Notes: generated from the sequence alone by a model not told the origin. A DNA stretch of 64,000 nt from Clarireedia homoeocarpa (GCA_001465935.1 LNKV01000002.1:124001-188000), one strand, 5' to 3'; positions 1 to 10,755 are shown, counted from the stretch's first letter. Translations and numbers: made by a program.

Positions 1-490
1 TCTTGGGTGATTTTTCGCTCGCTCGCTCCCCTCGCGCCGGGATGTAGTAATATTCCTTCTCTCCTTCGCTCAAGTATTTTAGGCAGTCGTAAACATACGG
101 CATCTTCTCGAATTTCTTGTATGAGCCTCTGCATTCCTCAACTAACTTTGTCAAGTTCGCAACCGTGTTAACGTCTGGCCGTTTCCCCAGGAAATCGTCC
201 TTTGGCACAACCAAACTCTCGGGTCTGTTAAACCAGTTGGCATGTGGATTGATCTTTTCGACTTGTAGCATGGCTGGCGGAGGTGCGACAGATCCAGCTC
301 CCGCAACGTGATCTGCTGGAGGGGATCCATGGCCTTTTTGTGGAATTTTGTAGAGCTCCGATGGTGATTTTGGGATCGAACCTTTCTGAAAGACAACAAC
401 CGCGAGGTATAAAGTCCCGTACAAGGCGAGCGCAGCCACAATACTGTTTATGACTCCACAGCAGGACTTGGCCCAACTTCTCTTCGCCAT
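1..490 (-). CDS. Hypothetical single-pass membrane protein, C-terminus cut by window edge
   Basis: An open frame starts at an ATG at 490-488 and runs on the minus strand without a stop past the left edge, giving about 163 visible codons. I do not recognise the family. Seen: a short basic and Cys-containing N-terminus (MAKRSWAKSCCG), then one hydrophobic segment at about residues 13-32 (INSIVAALALYGTLYLAVVV). It is followed by a Ser/Pro-rich linker and a more charged region with Lys, Glu and Tyr (near YVYDCLKYLSEGEKEYYYIP). This fits a type II or signal-anchored membrane protein with its bulk on one side of the membrane. No intron is needed in the visible part. The sequence upstream (490 to about 1100) is A/T-rich with homopolymer runs, as expected of a promoter. 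The function is unknown, and the true length cannot be judged. Confidence 0.6.
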   Translation of the reverse strand, partial: MAKRSWAKSCCGVINSIVAALALYGTLYLAVVVFQKGSIPKSPSELYKIPQKGHGSPPADHVAGAGSVAPPPAMLQVEKINPHANWFNRPESLVVPKDDFLGKRPDVNTVANLTKLVEECRGSYKKFEKMPYVYDCLKYLSEGEKEYYYIPARGERASEKSPK

Positions 491-950
491 AGTGTTAAGA
501 AGGAGGTGCTCGATGATTTGGGTGAGCGCGCGTCGATCGTCTGGAGTCTGCGATTTTAGGGGCAATTGCAGCAAGCAATGAACTTTTTTTGATTTTTTGA
601 TTTTTTTTTTTTTAACGACGAGCCATCAAGGAATGAATGTTGTTAAAGGGTCCCGGGGAATAATTAGGAGTTGCTTGTATGTATGTATTTCTTGAGACCG
701 TTGATCATAAAAGGGGTGGTCAGTGTTTGGTCCAGCAAACATGAAGTGAGATGTAACGTAAAACACAGCCGCGCTTGACTTACGAAGGAGTGGGAGAGTG
801 TAGATTACGAATCCAGGGACTCTTTTTGCTTGCGAATTAAAAAGGATGAAGTAGAAAAGGAAAAGTCGGGATTGCAGTTGAGAAGAAGAAGAAGAGAAGA
901 GAAAAAACAAGAGACTCAAGGAGAGGTGGGTTTAAAGTGCTTGTAAGATG

Positions 951-1012
951 GAAGGAGGAGGTGAGGAGGTGAGGAGGTGAAGAGGTGAAGAGGCGAAGAG
1001 GTGAAGAAGCGA
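951..1012. repeat. Purine-rich minisatellite (GAGGTGAAGA-like)
   Basis: Degenerate tandem units of GAGGAGGTGA / GAAGAGGTGA, entirely purine-rich on the plus strand apart from single T or C positions. It lies in the upstream region of the left-edge gene. Confidence 0.75.
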
Positions 1013-1340
1013 CGGGAGGTGGGTTTGATTGTCTTCTTTCTTGTCCCGATAAAAGCAACATCTGGAACTGCACGGGCGAATCAAGAACGGCGATTGCGAG
1101 TAAGAGCGGGTTAAATGATTTGATTTGCGTTCTGACCAGGAATAATTAGATCGGTGCTTGTGCTGTACAGTAGGGTGCAGGTCGTGCAGGTGTAGGATGG
1201 TGCAAACTAAATTTGTAACACCGACTGATGACAACTACGTGAAAGGAAAGGCACCAAAGTGTAACAGGGGACTGGAAAAGGGTAAAAGTGTACAGTGCCG
1301 GACTACGAAGAAGCTCTGGAGGATTCTAGACAGTTTCATG

Positions 1341-1389
1341 TGCGTTTGCTTCTGTCTAGGTTTGCGTTTGCTTCTGTCTAGGTTTGCGT
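1341..1389. repeat. 22-bp tandem duplication
   Basis: The unit TGCGTTTGCTTCTGTCTAGG plus TT occurs twice in direct succession (1341-1362 and 1363-1384) and a third copy begins (TGCGT). Confidence 0.8.
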
Positions 1390-2409
1390 GTTGGTATTTG
1401 TGTTTGTGATAAGGGTCGCTCCTGTATCGATGTACCGAAGTACTACATACTTCTAGTATGTATATCAATGTAACTTGCGATGGAACCATGCTGCGAATCA
1501 CAACTCTCCAGCCCGCCAATCGCGTCCTGGGTGACGGTCACTAGCTGGTCTATTGGATGAAGCTCGGCAAGTGACAGTGATAGTGCGCGTTCTGTCTCCC
1601 GTATGGATTGAGGCGGGCAACTCTCCCAAGCAGTCGCCTTGCTTCCTTTCCTGTCATTGGCTAGGAATGAGGACACCCCTTATACCTCTTCTCCCTGCTT
1701 AGCACTCATCCCGGGAGCTATTGCACAGCCCTGCTGTAAGCCGTAATTCGGTTAGTGCTGTGTTCGGGGACTTGATGAATTTGGTGGGGAAGAAGTGGAT
1801 AACTCACCGTAGGGAACGAGGGCTTGGCAGGTTCCGCTGGTATGGAAGTACGTACGAAGGAAGTACTTAGTACGTTCCGTGCTTTGCGAGGAAGGCACAA
1901 AGGCTTCCATAAAGAACCTTTGGATTTCAAGGGGTAACTTGTGCTCCCGTACAGTCGTTATTTCTCGACGGTTATTTCTCGACGGTTTGTATCCTCACCC
2001 TTGTCCGAAGTAGTCCAAGTGCTCGCAGAGATAGATGGAAAACCCACCAATCGCCTGCTTCCGTACTGCAAACCGTATTCACATACGCGTATCTACTTCG
2101 TACTCACTTACATAAGTACGAGATACGATGGAATTTGGGAAAAGTTCGATGCGCTGCGAGTCTGCTTGAACTAGCTTTTAACGCTAACCTCTGTTCGATT
2201 TAGCCACTTTTCCAACCTAGACCGGTCTAAGCTATTCACTAATCGTTACGCGAGCGCCGACGATTACAAGCCAAATAAAATTCTTTATTCGAGATCCCCC
2301 TCGCCCCCTTCCATGAAAACCTGGTAGTTTATGCTGCATCGAGCCATAATCCTTCTCGCGTCTTGAGGCGAGGCGTACTTGCATTATTGCTCGGAGAGAT
2401 ACAACACTT

Positions 2410-2471
2410 GCTGACTGACTGACTGACTGACTGACTGCCTGACTGCCTGCCTGCCTGCCTGACTGACTGAC
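2410..2471. repeat. TGAC/TGCC tetranucleotide microsatellite
   Basis: About 15 units of CTGA interspersed with CTGC variants. It is an imperfect simple repeat in non-coding DNA. Confidence 0.9.
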
Positions 2472-3125
2472 GCGTGGTTAATCGCGGATGCGCTCAAGTT
2501 GAGCTCCGTCATTCCGTCCTATCGTCGTCACACGCATCGATTACTATATCGGCCAATTTGGACTGTCGCCGACAAAGTCCATTCCTCAAAAAGACATGAA
2601 TTGCCTATCTCGACATGGATTAGCTTATCTTATACCTCCCTCTAGGACTTGGATAGCACCATCTTTATCCTTATGTGCGTGGAAACGTTTCTATTCAATA
2701 TCACATGATGTTGAGCACCACCCTATTACTTGTGGTTTATCCGGTCAAATCATTGTTGAGTAGGTTGTCATTTCTCATTTATCCGCTTGTGCATCGAGTC
2801 TTTGGTGGGTGATTGACCTCCATAAGGGTCCAAGTTTTCTTGGGAATCGGCCAAGCCTTACATCTACCCAATGAAACTTTATCTGGTCTGCTCTTGGTCC
2901 ATCTAGTGGCCGTCACCTCTAGTTGGTCTTGTCTCAAGTGAAGACGGACATGCACGTCGAGAATTCGCACGTGAGAAATTTTATAGGTAAACTTTATCAC
3001 GTTTCACCAAGAATCGACTGTAGCAGTCAAAGCCGCCCTATACATCATACCATAGTTTGGTCAGCGCCTACTTTTTGATCGTGCATTGCTTTCTCGAAAT
3101 CAGGCTAACACCTTTGATCTTTCAG

Positions 3126-4597
3126 ACTGCACAATGCATCTCTTGTTCGCAGCTCCTTGAGCGCCCCTCTCGTCATTTACCTTCCACCATATCCATCTTC
3201 TTCACTTCATTCACCTCCTTCATGGCTTCTGAGGAATTTTCCCGTTCTCAGCATTCCCTACCGCTGGTCACACAATCCTAGCGTGTCTTTCCGGATTCAA
3301 AAAACACATGGGTTTCCGGTACCGCGTAAGTACCATGCCGTCTTGCTTCTGACCCCGCAGGGACGGAGCGAATCTACGCTGCGACATGCCGTGACTTTCA
3401 TTTTATCCCATCAATCTATGAAATATCAAATGGTTAACTATCAATCTAGTTCATGATACCCTTCAAGCATACACGTGGTTATTGAATAGTTACCTTCCTT
3501 CTCTGTCCACAAATCCGCCTCCATCGTCGTCGTCCTTCCACGCCCAGAAACCCATCCAGCGCCCCCTCCTAATCTATGGGTCCTACCTCGGCGGTACTCT
3601 GGCTACATCGCTAGCCCTCACCGAATCATATGCATACACCAATCGGCCGACTCACATCCACTCTCTGGTAGTATACAATGCTATCCTCGATTGGACTCCA
3701 TTTTCCACCACACCCGATCCTGTTCTCTTTGATAAGTCATCCATACCTTCATACATCTCGTCTCCCGAACTCTATTCCCAGAAGCCATGGACAACGGACA
3801 CACTGCACACCCTGAAAACCCGTCTCTTCCCCTCCCCATCTCAAACATTCGATGCTTTCGCCTCTCCACTGCTCTTCTTCCGCAGGCCAGGCACAGAAGT
3901 CCCCAAAAGATGGCCAATTCCTCCTCCGTCACCTAATTCTACATCTCCATCATCTTCATCATCTCATGCCGACTCAACCGTCTCAGAAGATTTCCCGGTT
4001 TCCAACCCAGAAGATGCTCCCTCCCACTATTTAGAAGACTTCACCTCTCCCGACGACCCTGATGAATCTGACTTCGAGTCCCCGCCCTCCAATTTCTGGG
4101 ACGATGAATTGGAAGAACATCCCCATGAATCGCTCCAGAAATCCCGGAAATCGCATCTGATTTTTCCACCGCGGAATTCGTTGTTGAGGCTGCCTCGTTC
4201 GCTGTTTTTATATTCTGCGTCTTCCACGCCTGATATGGTGAAAGATGGCACGGTTCTTAAAGGAGGGCAAGAGACAAGTCCGACTGAGATTCAAAGTGAT
4301 GAGGAAGGTGAGATGTTTGACGTGTTTAAGGAACAGGCGGAGGAAATGCAGAAGTTGATGAAGAGGAGTATTATGATGCATGAGTTGGGAGATAGGATTA
4401 GGTGGGATGAAGATTGCGATGCGGAGGCAATTTCGGGAGAGAGGGTAAGTGTGAGGAGTATCGGTTTGCTTGCAGTAGAAGGAGGTGGAGATAGGATAGA
4501 AGAGGACAGGGACGGGAAAACGGGCAAGGAAGAGGGAGAGGAAGAAGCGGAGGTCGGAAGGGTGGTAAAGGGGTGGCTTGAAGAGGGTGGTTTGTAG
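3126..4597 (+). CDS. Alpha/beta-hydrolase-fold protein (N-terminus unresolved)
   Basis: Two exons are well supported: 3126-3325 and 3450-4597, with an intron 3326-3449 (donor GTAAGT, acceptor TAG, TTAAC-type branch). The first exon follows a CTAAC/TTTCAG acceptor at 3125. It reads LVIYLPPYP, then NFPVLSIPYRW, then after the intron LHDTLQAYTWLL and LLIYGSYLGGTLATSLAL. This is the usual order of an alpha/beta hydrolase: beta strand and oxyanion region, beta strand, helix, then a nucleophile elbow G-S-Y-L-G-G that departs from the classical G-x-S-x-G. The C-terminal half is Ser/Pro-rich then acidic (long D/E runs) and looks disordered. It probably carries no complete cap, and I see no clear catalytic Asp/His, so a non-catalytic or divergent hydrolase is possible. 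A 5' exon ending at about 2986 (donor GTAAAC) would fit the phase, but I found no convincing start ATG. About 449 codons are visible. Confidence 0.6.
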
Positions 4598-5292
4598 ATC
4601 TGAAAGACCTTAACGAAAAAGTTGATGAAATGCGTGGGCAGGATACCGCGGTTGCGTACGATTATAGCGAAAAGTCTGATGATGACAATGTAAGATTATA
4701 CGAAACAGAATCACATGTAAGCTAACAAACAGTATTACGAAATCTCTCCTACCTGATAGATTCCCTTTTTCATTCTCATTCGCGTCCAAGACCCCGGACA
4801 AATTGTCTATTATACACCAAACTGACTTCACAGAAAAGAAAAACCAAAATCATAAACTTCCCCCCTGCCCTAATTCTTGTGTGATACGTCGCTTATCTAC
4901 ACTACAGGTAAGTATACATCCAAACTCCTCTTCACAAGCCGAAAACTCCATCCAAGTGCGCCTCCTCGGCTCGGTCCAGTAACCAAAAGCGCTCCGAGAT
5001 CAAAAACTCCCACGGTCCAAACGCCAGTAGCCAAATATATTTTATAGAGTACCTCTATTTAACCGTTAGAGTAAGAACGCACACCATCCATGAGCTTGCA
5101 CCAGGAAATATCGTACTAGTACCGACTGTATTGTACAACTTTCCGGAGCTTCCTTGAGAGAAAAGAAAGAATTTCATATCTGACCCCCCTTCCCACACTC
5201 ACCACCCACAATACCACCTCTCAACCGCCCCCCCACAGGCAAAAAAAAATTACCTCCTCAATCAGACAAGATAAGACAATACAACATCAAAA
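4598..5292. other. Intergenic region between convergent genes
   Basis: Probably the 3' flanks of the hydrolase-like gene (+) and of the small secreted protein gene (-). The sequence is pyrimidine-rich with homopolymer stretches. No open frame of note. Confidence 0.5.
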
Positions 5293-5860
5293 TCAAACCC
5301 CCTCCTCACATATCCCCGTCTCCTCATCCAACCCACACGTAATCATCGCGTCTTCGGCGCCGGGCCCATCGCCCCAGAAGTGCGCGCTGCTGCGGGGAGG
5401 GTCTTGCGTATGGATGTGCAGGAACATGCAGCAGCATTGGGGGATTGCGGTTTCTGGTGAGGAGGAAGAAGAAGGGGGAGAGTATGCACGTCCACAGATC
5501 TTCTTGTTGGTGAAGGGGTCGGCGAGGGGGAACTGACCTAACGGGGAAGAAGGGGTGTTAGTTTTTCCTTTCTTTCGTGGGGATTGGTGAATGAGGGTTG
5601 AAGGATAGGAATGATAGAGAGGGCGGGAAAAATCAAGAGGGAAAGAAAAAGATAAAGGGAAAGTATAACATACTATCTGATCTCAATCGAAAATTCGGAG
5701 TAAGTTCATCTCGGGCGAAGAGCTCAGCAAAGTACGAGAGATCTTGCTTCGTAATGCGGGAAGCTGGAGCCGGAGCGGGGGTCGGGATGGCGGATGTTGT
5801 GGGGAGGGTAAGTGATATTGAGAAGAGGAGGGATAACACTGAGGTTGTTGTGATGTGCAT
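5293..5860 (-). CDS. Small secreted cysteine-rich protein (effector-like candidate)
   Basis: Two exons on the minus strand, 5860-5674 and 5537-5293, are joined across a 136-nt intron (donor GTATGT, CTAAC branch, acceptor TTAG). The coding length is 432 nt, giving 143 residues. The start is the ATG at 5860. It is followed by a typical signal peptide (MHITTTSVLSLLFSISLTLP, then TTSA) with probable cleavage near residue 24, and a Pro/Ala-rich pro-region. The mature part has six cysteines: one in KKICGRAY, three adjacent ones in PQCCCMFLH, and two near the end (MITCGLD and TGICEEG). There is no transmembrane segment after the signal peptide and no GPI signal. Size, secretion signal and even cysteine number match the usual working definition of fungal small secreted cysteine-rich proteins, many of which act on plant hosts or other microbes. 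I recognise no named family, and the function is unknown. Confidence 0.72.
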
Positions 5861-6559
5861 TTTCGGGTGTGTGTTGAGGAGGATGCTGGGGCGTGTTGTG
5901 GTATAGTGTAGTGTAGTATAGTGTAGTAGGTGATAGGTAGTGAGAAGTGCAAATAGATTGATTGCTAGACAGATACCAGAGGTGGAAATGACAGTGATCC
6001 CTAGTGATACCTGAGATTCGATCAAGTAAATAAGTGAAAATCAATGATACTTTGCTGATACACAAATCTAGACCGGCTGGGCTCTAGAAATTGTATACTT
6101 GTAAATAAGAGAGAGTACAGCACAATGCAACGGTATCACGAAATAAAACAAACGAAATTAAATATCAGTAAGTTATAGTATGTAAGAAGTAAAATAAAAG
6201 CTTCCAGAACATCCATATATTTTAGCTAAAAGCAACGAACGAAGTCAAAACATATATCTCTTCCAAACACCTCTCTCTCTCTCTCGCTCTCTGCCACATA
6301 TACAGTTCCATCCCATCCCACCTGAACAACGCCACCAACAGAAACCCAAATATATCTCACACACAATCTCATCAAATACCAAATTGACCTTCACATCAGT
6401 ATCTGCATCTGCGCTCACAAAGAAAGAAAACCAAAAAAAGAAAACCTTCCCGAACGAATCCTCCTCCCTAACTTACCAACTCGGCCCAGCAAGTACCCGA
6501 GCCGCAATGTGTAGGATCTTCTCGCATCATACATAATGCTATGCATAAAAAGAAATAAT

Positions 6560-6560
6560 C

Positions 6561-6595
<35 letters not shown>
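6560..6595. repeat. CTAT microsatellite
   Basis: Nine perfect CTAT units in a row in non-coding DNA. Confidence 0.95.
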
Positions 6596-6650
6596 GGCTT
6601 TACGACCCCTGCCACTGCCACTGCCACTGCTCTGCGCTGACAAGTTTATC

Positions 6651-6678
6651 CCATCTCATCTCATCTCATCTCATCTCA
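6651..6678. repeat. CATCT pentanucleotide repeat
   Basis: Five to six perfect units of CATCT. The same kind of pentanucleotide (ATCTC, CATAT, CATAC, CATCC) recurs at 29.5, 36.5, 36.6 and 43.6 kb, which suggests a genome-wide habit. Confidence 0.9.
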
Positions 6679-7288
6679 ATCAACTACATACATACGCAGA
6701 GACGGATCACGTTAGAAGCTGGAACGCCCGCGCACATCCAAGCCAGTTCTACGCGTCGCGTCGCATCGCATCGCAGCTGGTGGAAAAGAAATGCGGAACG
6801 CGGGAAGAAGCAGATTATGTATGTATGGTATGTGCAGCGACCGTACTGTACTGTACTGTAAAGGTGTGGCAATCTTACACACAGCAGGATGGATGGATGG
6901 ATGGGGTGAGGAAGCGGCACGCAGGGCTGAGAAAAGATGCGAAACGTGGATGATGATGGTGATGGCGGCTCCTGCATCGAGATGGGATTGTGGCGTGTTG
7001 GGGGTTGGTGTGCTGTGTGCTGGTATTTATAGATGGAAGGAAGGGAAGGGAAGGGTCGGGACTCGGGGGATGCTGATGTGGTGGTGGTGGCTGTAGTTCT
7101 AAACTAGGTCGGTCGTACGATTGACCAATGAGAAGGGGTGGGGAGGCATGTGTGGTGATATGTATCTTTTTACCTTCGACTTTCGACTTTATAGAGATAC
7201 AAGGGTAGAGTTTCTTGTGATGTTGATTTATACTGTATGCGAGTGTAATATATTTCATTGCTAGACATCGGCTACCTATGGACTAATC

Positions 7289-7325
7289 TGTTCCGGTCCA
7301 TACACAAATATCCCCATTTCATGAA
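7289..7325 (+). repeat. Left terminal inverted repeat of the MITE-like element
   Basis: 37 bp, beginning TGTTCCGGTC and ending CCATTTCATGAA. It is inverted at 7956-7992 with two mismatches and preceded by AATC. Confidence 0.85.
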
Positions 7326-7955
7326 GGGATTACGTCTATTGACCAATACACTAACTAGTCCATTGTCTAATAGACTGGATTTATAGCTGGACTAGTCTGT
7401 TGGCCAATGGACATAGTCTATGTACTAGTAATATAATGCTATTCGCAAATGGACTACGTCTATATTAAAACATTGTTCACCTCGAACACCTTATTTGGAG
7501 GTACAGTATATAAATTTTCAGAGTATTTCCTTTCGGGTTTATGGTGAAGACGACAATCAACCAGTATATACTTTTCCTTAGCAAAATACTTGATATTGCG
7601 GTCAGTTTAGGTTGGTGCTAATCGATCAATTATCCAAATAGAGCCGTATCTCAGTCGACTTATAAGTAGACAGTTGTTCTTTGTATTTATATTTCTCATC
7701 TTGGATTATATCTATAAACTCATTTCTAACCTCCCTAGGGAAGTTATCAATAATCTAAGGGGGCATCTGGGGGGGGTGCGCCGACGAGGTCATATAGACT
7801 GCAATAACATTCAAATGGTGTAGTATAGAAGAAAGAAGGATTATTAACAATTAAAACTATACATTTGTACAGTGGGTACTACCAACTTTAGGGTATTAAC
7901 GAATAGACTGAGTCCATTTGCGAATAGCATCATATTACTACGTGGACTACGTCCA

Positions 7956-7992
7956 TTCATGAAATGGGGATATTTGTGTACCGACCGGAACA
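7956..7992 (-). repeat. Right terminal inverted repeat of the MITE-like element
   Basis: Inverted partner of 7289-7325, followed directly by AATC as on the left side. Confidence 0.85.
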
Positions 7993-7996
7993 AATC

Positions 7997-10640
7997 ATAT
8001 AACCATCTAGAACTCGACTTAATTACAAGCTAGTGGGGAACGATGATTATCGAATCCAATACCAATTCATGAGTAGGTACGCAGGTGGGTAGGTGCAAAT
8101 GAGAACTACTTCTCGCAGTCAATATGTTTGTCCAGTAGGACTAGCTAGCTGCCAGCGCTAGTGCTCGACATTGCGAAGGACTACTTGCGTCTCTTAGGGT
8201 TCTGCATTAGGTTGTACAGATGTAGTTTCTGACCAGACTGCGTCCTCAATCCAATGGGTGGATATCCGTCCGCTGGGTATACCATGAGTTGGGTTCGAGG
8301 TCCTGAAAACCCATCTATTACCCATTTTGGTACCTAGATGGACTATGCTAATGCTCTCCCGGCTTGTACCTTCTTCTTTAGGCAGTCTATATGAGATGTA
8401 CGGAGTTCTGTAAAGAAATTGTAGTCTTTGTTTGGGTTTTTGGTAGCTCATCTGGGTAATAAATACCCATTAGGTGGGTTTAAGCTCCCCAAAACCTACC
8501 TATGGATACCCAGAACACAAGGTGTTTCTGTCTGATCTTGTGAGGCCGTCGGCACTACCGACCCATATGTTTTTATTGATGAGAACTTGTTTCTCGGGGT
8601 AGGAAGTGGAGAGCAAAGAGGACATGTCACATCTCACCCTAAAATGCTCTTCGCGAGGAAGCAGGACTGTGTTCAGAGAGCTGGTGATAGATAAAGACGT
8701 CTGCGATGCAGGTCAGGGTTTTTGATCTTAATAATTGTTAGCATCAGCGCGTGTATGCCGCAAAGAGGTGTTTCACTGACCTAACAGGCCCAGGCCAACT
8801 TGTGTATTAAAATCCGCGTTGGATGGATGAGGCAAGTTCTTCAAGATATGAAGACATTCAATAGCTTCTTCTGAATCTTTGGGATGGCTGACTTGCTTCC
8901 ACCATGCTTTGATCTTTCCAATATAATTGCTCGATTTTGAAGATCCAAGGTCTGATAGGCACAGCCGATACACATAGGATGGTTACCTCTGGGAGAGAGT
9001 TCTAGAGGCTAGTTGAGATAGTATGTGCCCCGTTTTTTGAGAGCATTTTGATGTATAGAGTTGAGGTCCAATTATACCAGCTCGTAGAATTCCGTAATAC
9101 TTTTCCTCTTTGTTGAGAGCAACGTAACATAATCGTCAGAGAACGATTTCAATTCACATTCCAGGAAGTCCACAAATCCCTCGACTGTTAGATCTAGACT
9201 TTTGATAATGCGGCTTTACAGTTCGTAACAATATTGTGTCCCCGCATACATCCTGCTGCTGTAACTAGCTCAGTTGAACTTTTGAGGCGCATAAACAAAG
9301 AGAATATCATTGGCTTCTACTAACTGATTACATTAGAAAATGATTCTTTCGTCCGAATGAGAGTGGTGATTGTGCTATTTTAGCTGTATAAGGAAGTCGC
9401 TGCTGTTCTCACGAGCTTCCAATATGAGAATATGAATGTGTCTCCGAGAAGTTAAGAGCATCCAATCAACCTCAGGTCAATAATGGTAAAAATCATAATT
9501 GCCCGCCTTGGCAATTTAATTACAGTTAGACAGCAAATTTCGAGGTTGTCACAACCGCTTAGCACTTTTGCATTCAGACAAGTCCTGGGGACCATAGGCT
9601 CAATGATTGGTTGCCAGTCATAGTAGAACCTCAGGTAGGAACTCTGTATAACACTGGTCGATGGATCGAAGAGTTGTAAGCTAGGGGCGATCCAGCGACT
9701 TTACTTGAGAACGAAGGTCTATATAAGCAGAATGTATTTCCTTAGTATATGGAGCTTCGTGCTCAACTCAAATAGTAATTTCATTACTTAGTTACTAATT
9801 GACATTATACCTCTGTTTTATCCCCTACTTGATTGCTTCAATACAAAACCTACTGTCTTCTACCACTTCTACGTAGCTGGATGGAACCACACGGAGTAAC
9901 ATTCGTCCGCGCCTAGTCCTAAATTTTCGCTCACAAGAGTACGTATTTGAGCCAATCAAATGCAGACTGTCTCTTGGCACAATAGTATACATGGCGGAGA
10001 TTGAATTCTCTTTTCTTTCGAGCGTACGGAAAGACAAATTAAACGAGGAGAGAATACAGGATGTGCGGTAGCGAGGAGTAGAAGGTGATCTAGCCTTCAT
10101 GAATTGGACACTGAACTCTGAGAGCTACTGTAGTACAGCCACACTTGTAGTAAGATTAGTCGTTCGTCTTTGTATATCTGAACTGTGACTGACTATCATA
10201 TCCCAAGTCAATCTTAAGAACATTGGTTGGTCCAACATCATCGGTTCCGCCGGTGTGCCGGCTAGCTTCCGCTGCCGTCTCTGGGAGTGATGAGCATCTT
10301 GATTCATTTCTGTTTGGTAAATTTGCTAATATGCATCGCTTATCTCCGAGACTTGCAATGGAGACAACACGCCTGATATCTACCCAGGGCAAGGCGGCAG
10401 TACAATAGTGTACGCCCACCGTGTACAGGAAAAGGAAAACATGTACTATGTTGTATTGTGCCGTGCTGATCGAATGCCGCTTTATGGAGTTGTGACAAGG
10501 GGCTTAGACTTGCCGTTTAGGCTGCAATGGAGAGTGGTTTGAGGGAGGTATTTGATGGGAAGAGTATGGAGGAGGTTTGGAAGCATTTACACGTGCAGAC
10601 TTTTTGTTATTACACTTGATACAACACATACATACATACT
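7997..10640. other. Gene-poor AT-rich region with repeat relics
   Basis: No gene model could be supported over 2.6 kb. A quasi-palindrome rich in GGGTA/TACCC words lies at about 8250-8520. The remaining frames are short, lack domains and have no splice partners. Together with the MITE, the tandem repeat and the patatin relic, it forms the left half of an accessory island. Confidence 0.55.
8250..8520. repeat. Diverged inverted repeat with GGGTA/TACCC motifs
   Basis: The segment at about 8265-8335 (CTGGGTATACC, then AACCCATCTATTACCCA) and the segment at about 8450-8515 read on the other strand (CTGGGTATCC, then AAACCCACCTAATGGGTA) share motif order. They look like the two arms of an old transposon-derived hairpin. 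The alignment is by eye and imperfect. Confidence 0.35.
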
Positions 10641-10755
10641 TTCACGAGGAAAAGTTTGCTGTGCAAGATGGCGGATCGCCAGCGTCGTCTACTGTCTCGA
10701 TGGAGGAGGAATCCGAGGACTTGCTTCGCTTTACTTACTCATGAAGCTCAGGTGA
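10640..10755 (+). pseudogene. Patatin-like phospholipase N-terminal remnant
   Basis: One frame reads VYCLDGGGIRGLASLYLLMKL and then stops at 10753-10755. D-G-G-G-x-R-G is the oxyanion-hole motif of patatin-like phospholipases. In fungi it often stands at the N-terminus of NLR-like proteins with NB-ARC/NACHT and TPR or ankyrin repeats. The catalytic G-x-S-x-G and D-G-A blocks that should follow about 30 and 150 residues later are absent. The DNA after the motif turns AT-rich and passes into a tandem repeat. The nearest plausible start (ATG at about 10669, MADRQRR) is in a different frame from the motif, so the copy also seems frameshifted. I read it as a broken gene. The only alternative, an intron starting at GTGAAT, finds no exon downstream. 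Confidence 0.65.

Larger units (their letters stand above)
491..2960. other. Intergenic region, no convincing gene
   Basis: Only short, codon-atypical frames are present. It contains a T-rich run (about 583-613), a purine-rich GAGGTGAAGA-type minisatellite (951-1012), a 22-bp direct duplication (1341-1389) and a TGAC tetranucleotide tract (2410-2471). The left part is probably the promoter of the gene at 490. Confidence 0.6.
5861..7284. other. Intergenic region with many microsatellites
   Basis: Upstream flank of the small secreted protein gene. It holds CT-type, CTAT (6560-6595), CATCT pentanucleotide (6651-6678) and GGAT (about 6890-6905) simple repeats. The frames present are low-complexity His/Pro/Ser strings with no domain and are not called. 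Confidence 0.5.
7289..7992. mobile_element. MITE-like non-autonomous DNA transposon with 37-bp TIRs
   Basis: The left end (7289-7325, beginning TGTTCCGGTC) and right end (7956-7992) are inverted copies matching at 35 of 37 positions by hand alignment. The tetranucleotide AATC flanks both ends (7285-7288 and 7993-7996), consistent with a target-site duplication. A second, subterminal inverted pair lies at 7421-7462 and 7903-7943 (core TGCTATTCGCAAATGGACT). The interior is AT-rich and has no usable open frame, so the element could not encode its own transposase. Length (704 bp), TIRs and lack of coding potential define it as a miniature inverted-repeat element. The superfamily is not assigned; a 4-bp duplication would be unusual for Tc1/mariner (TA) or hAT (8 bp). 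Confidence 0.8.

Noticed and set aside
6684..7258. Several frames of 97-127 codons on both strands
   Set aside because: Low-complexity His/Pro/Ser or Trp/Gly strings produced by microsatellites.
8285..8305. tRNA B-box-like word GGGTTCGAGGTCC
   Set aside because: One base too many for GGTTCGANTCC, no A-box at the right distance and no cloverleaf. It lies in the diverged inverted repeat.
8773..8973. 66-codon minus frame with WWKQVSHPKDSEEAIECL
   Set aside because: Protein-like in places but isolated, without motif or splice sites. It could be a gene relic but cannot be shown.
9825..10419. Overlapping short minus frames (91, 60 and 87 codons)
   Set aside because: No domains, conflicting frames, in the decayed island.
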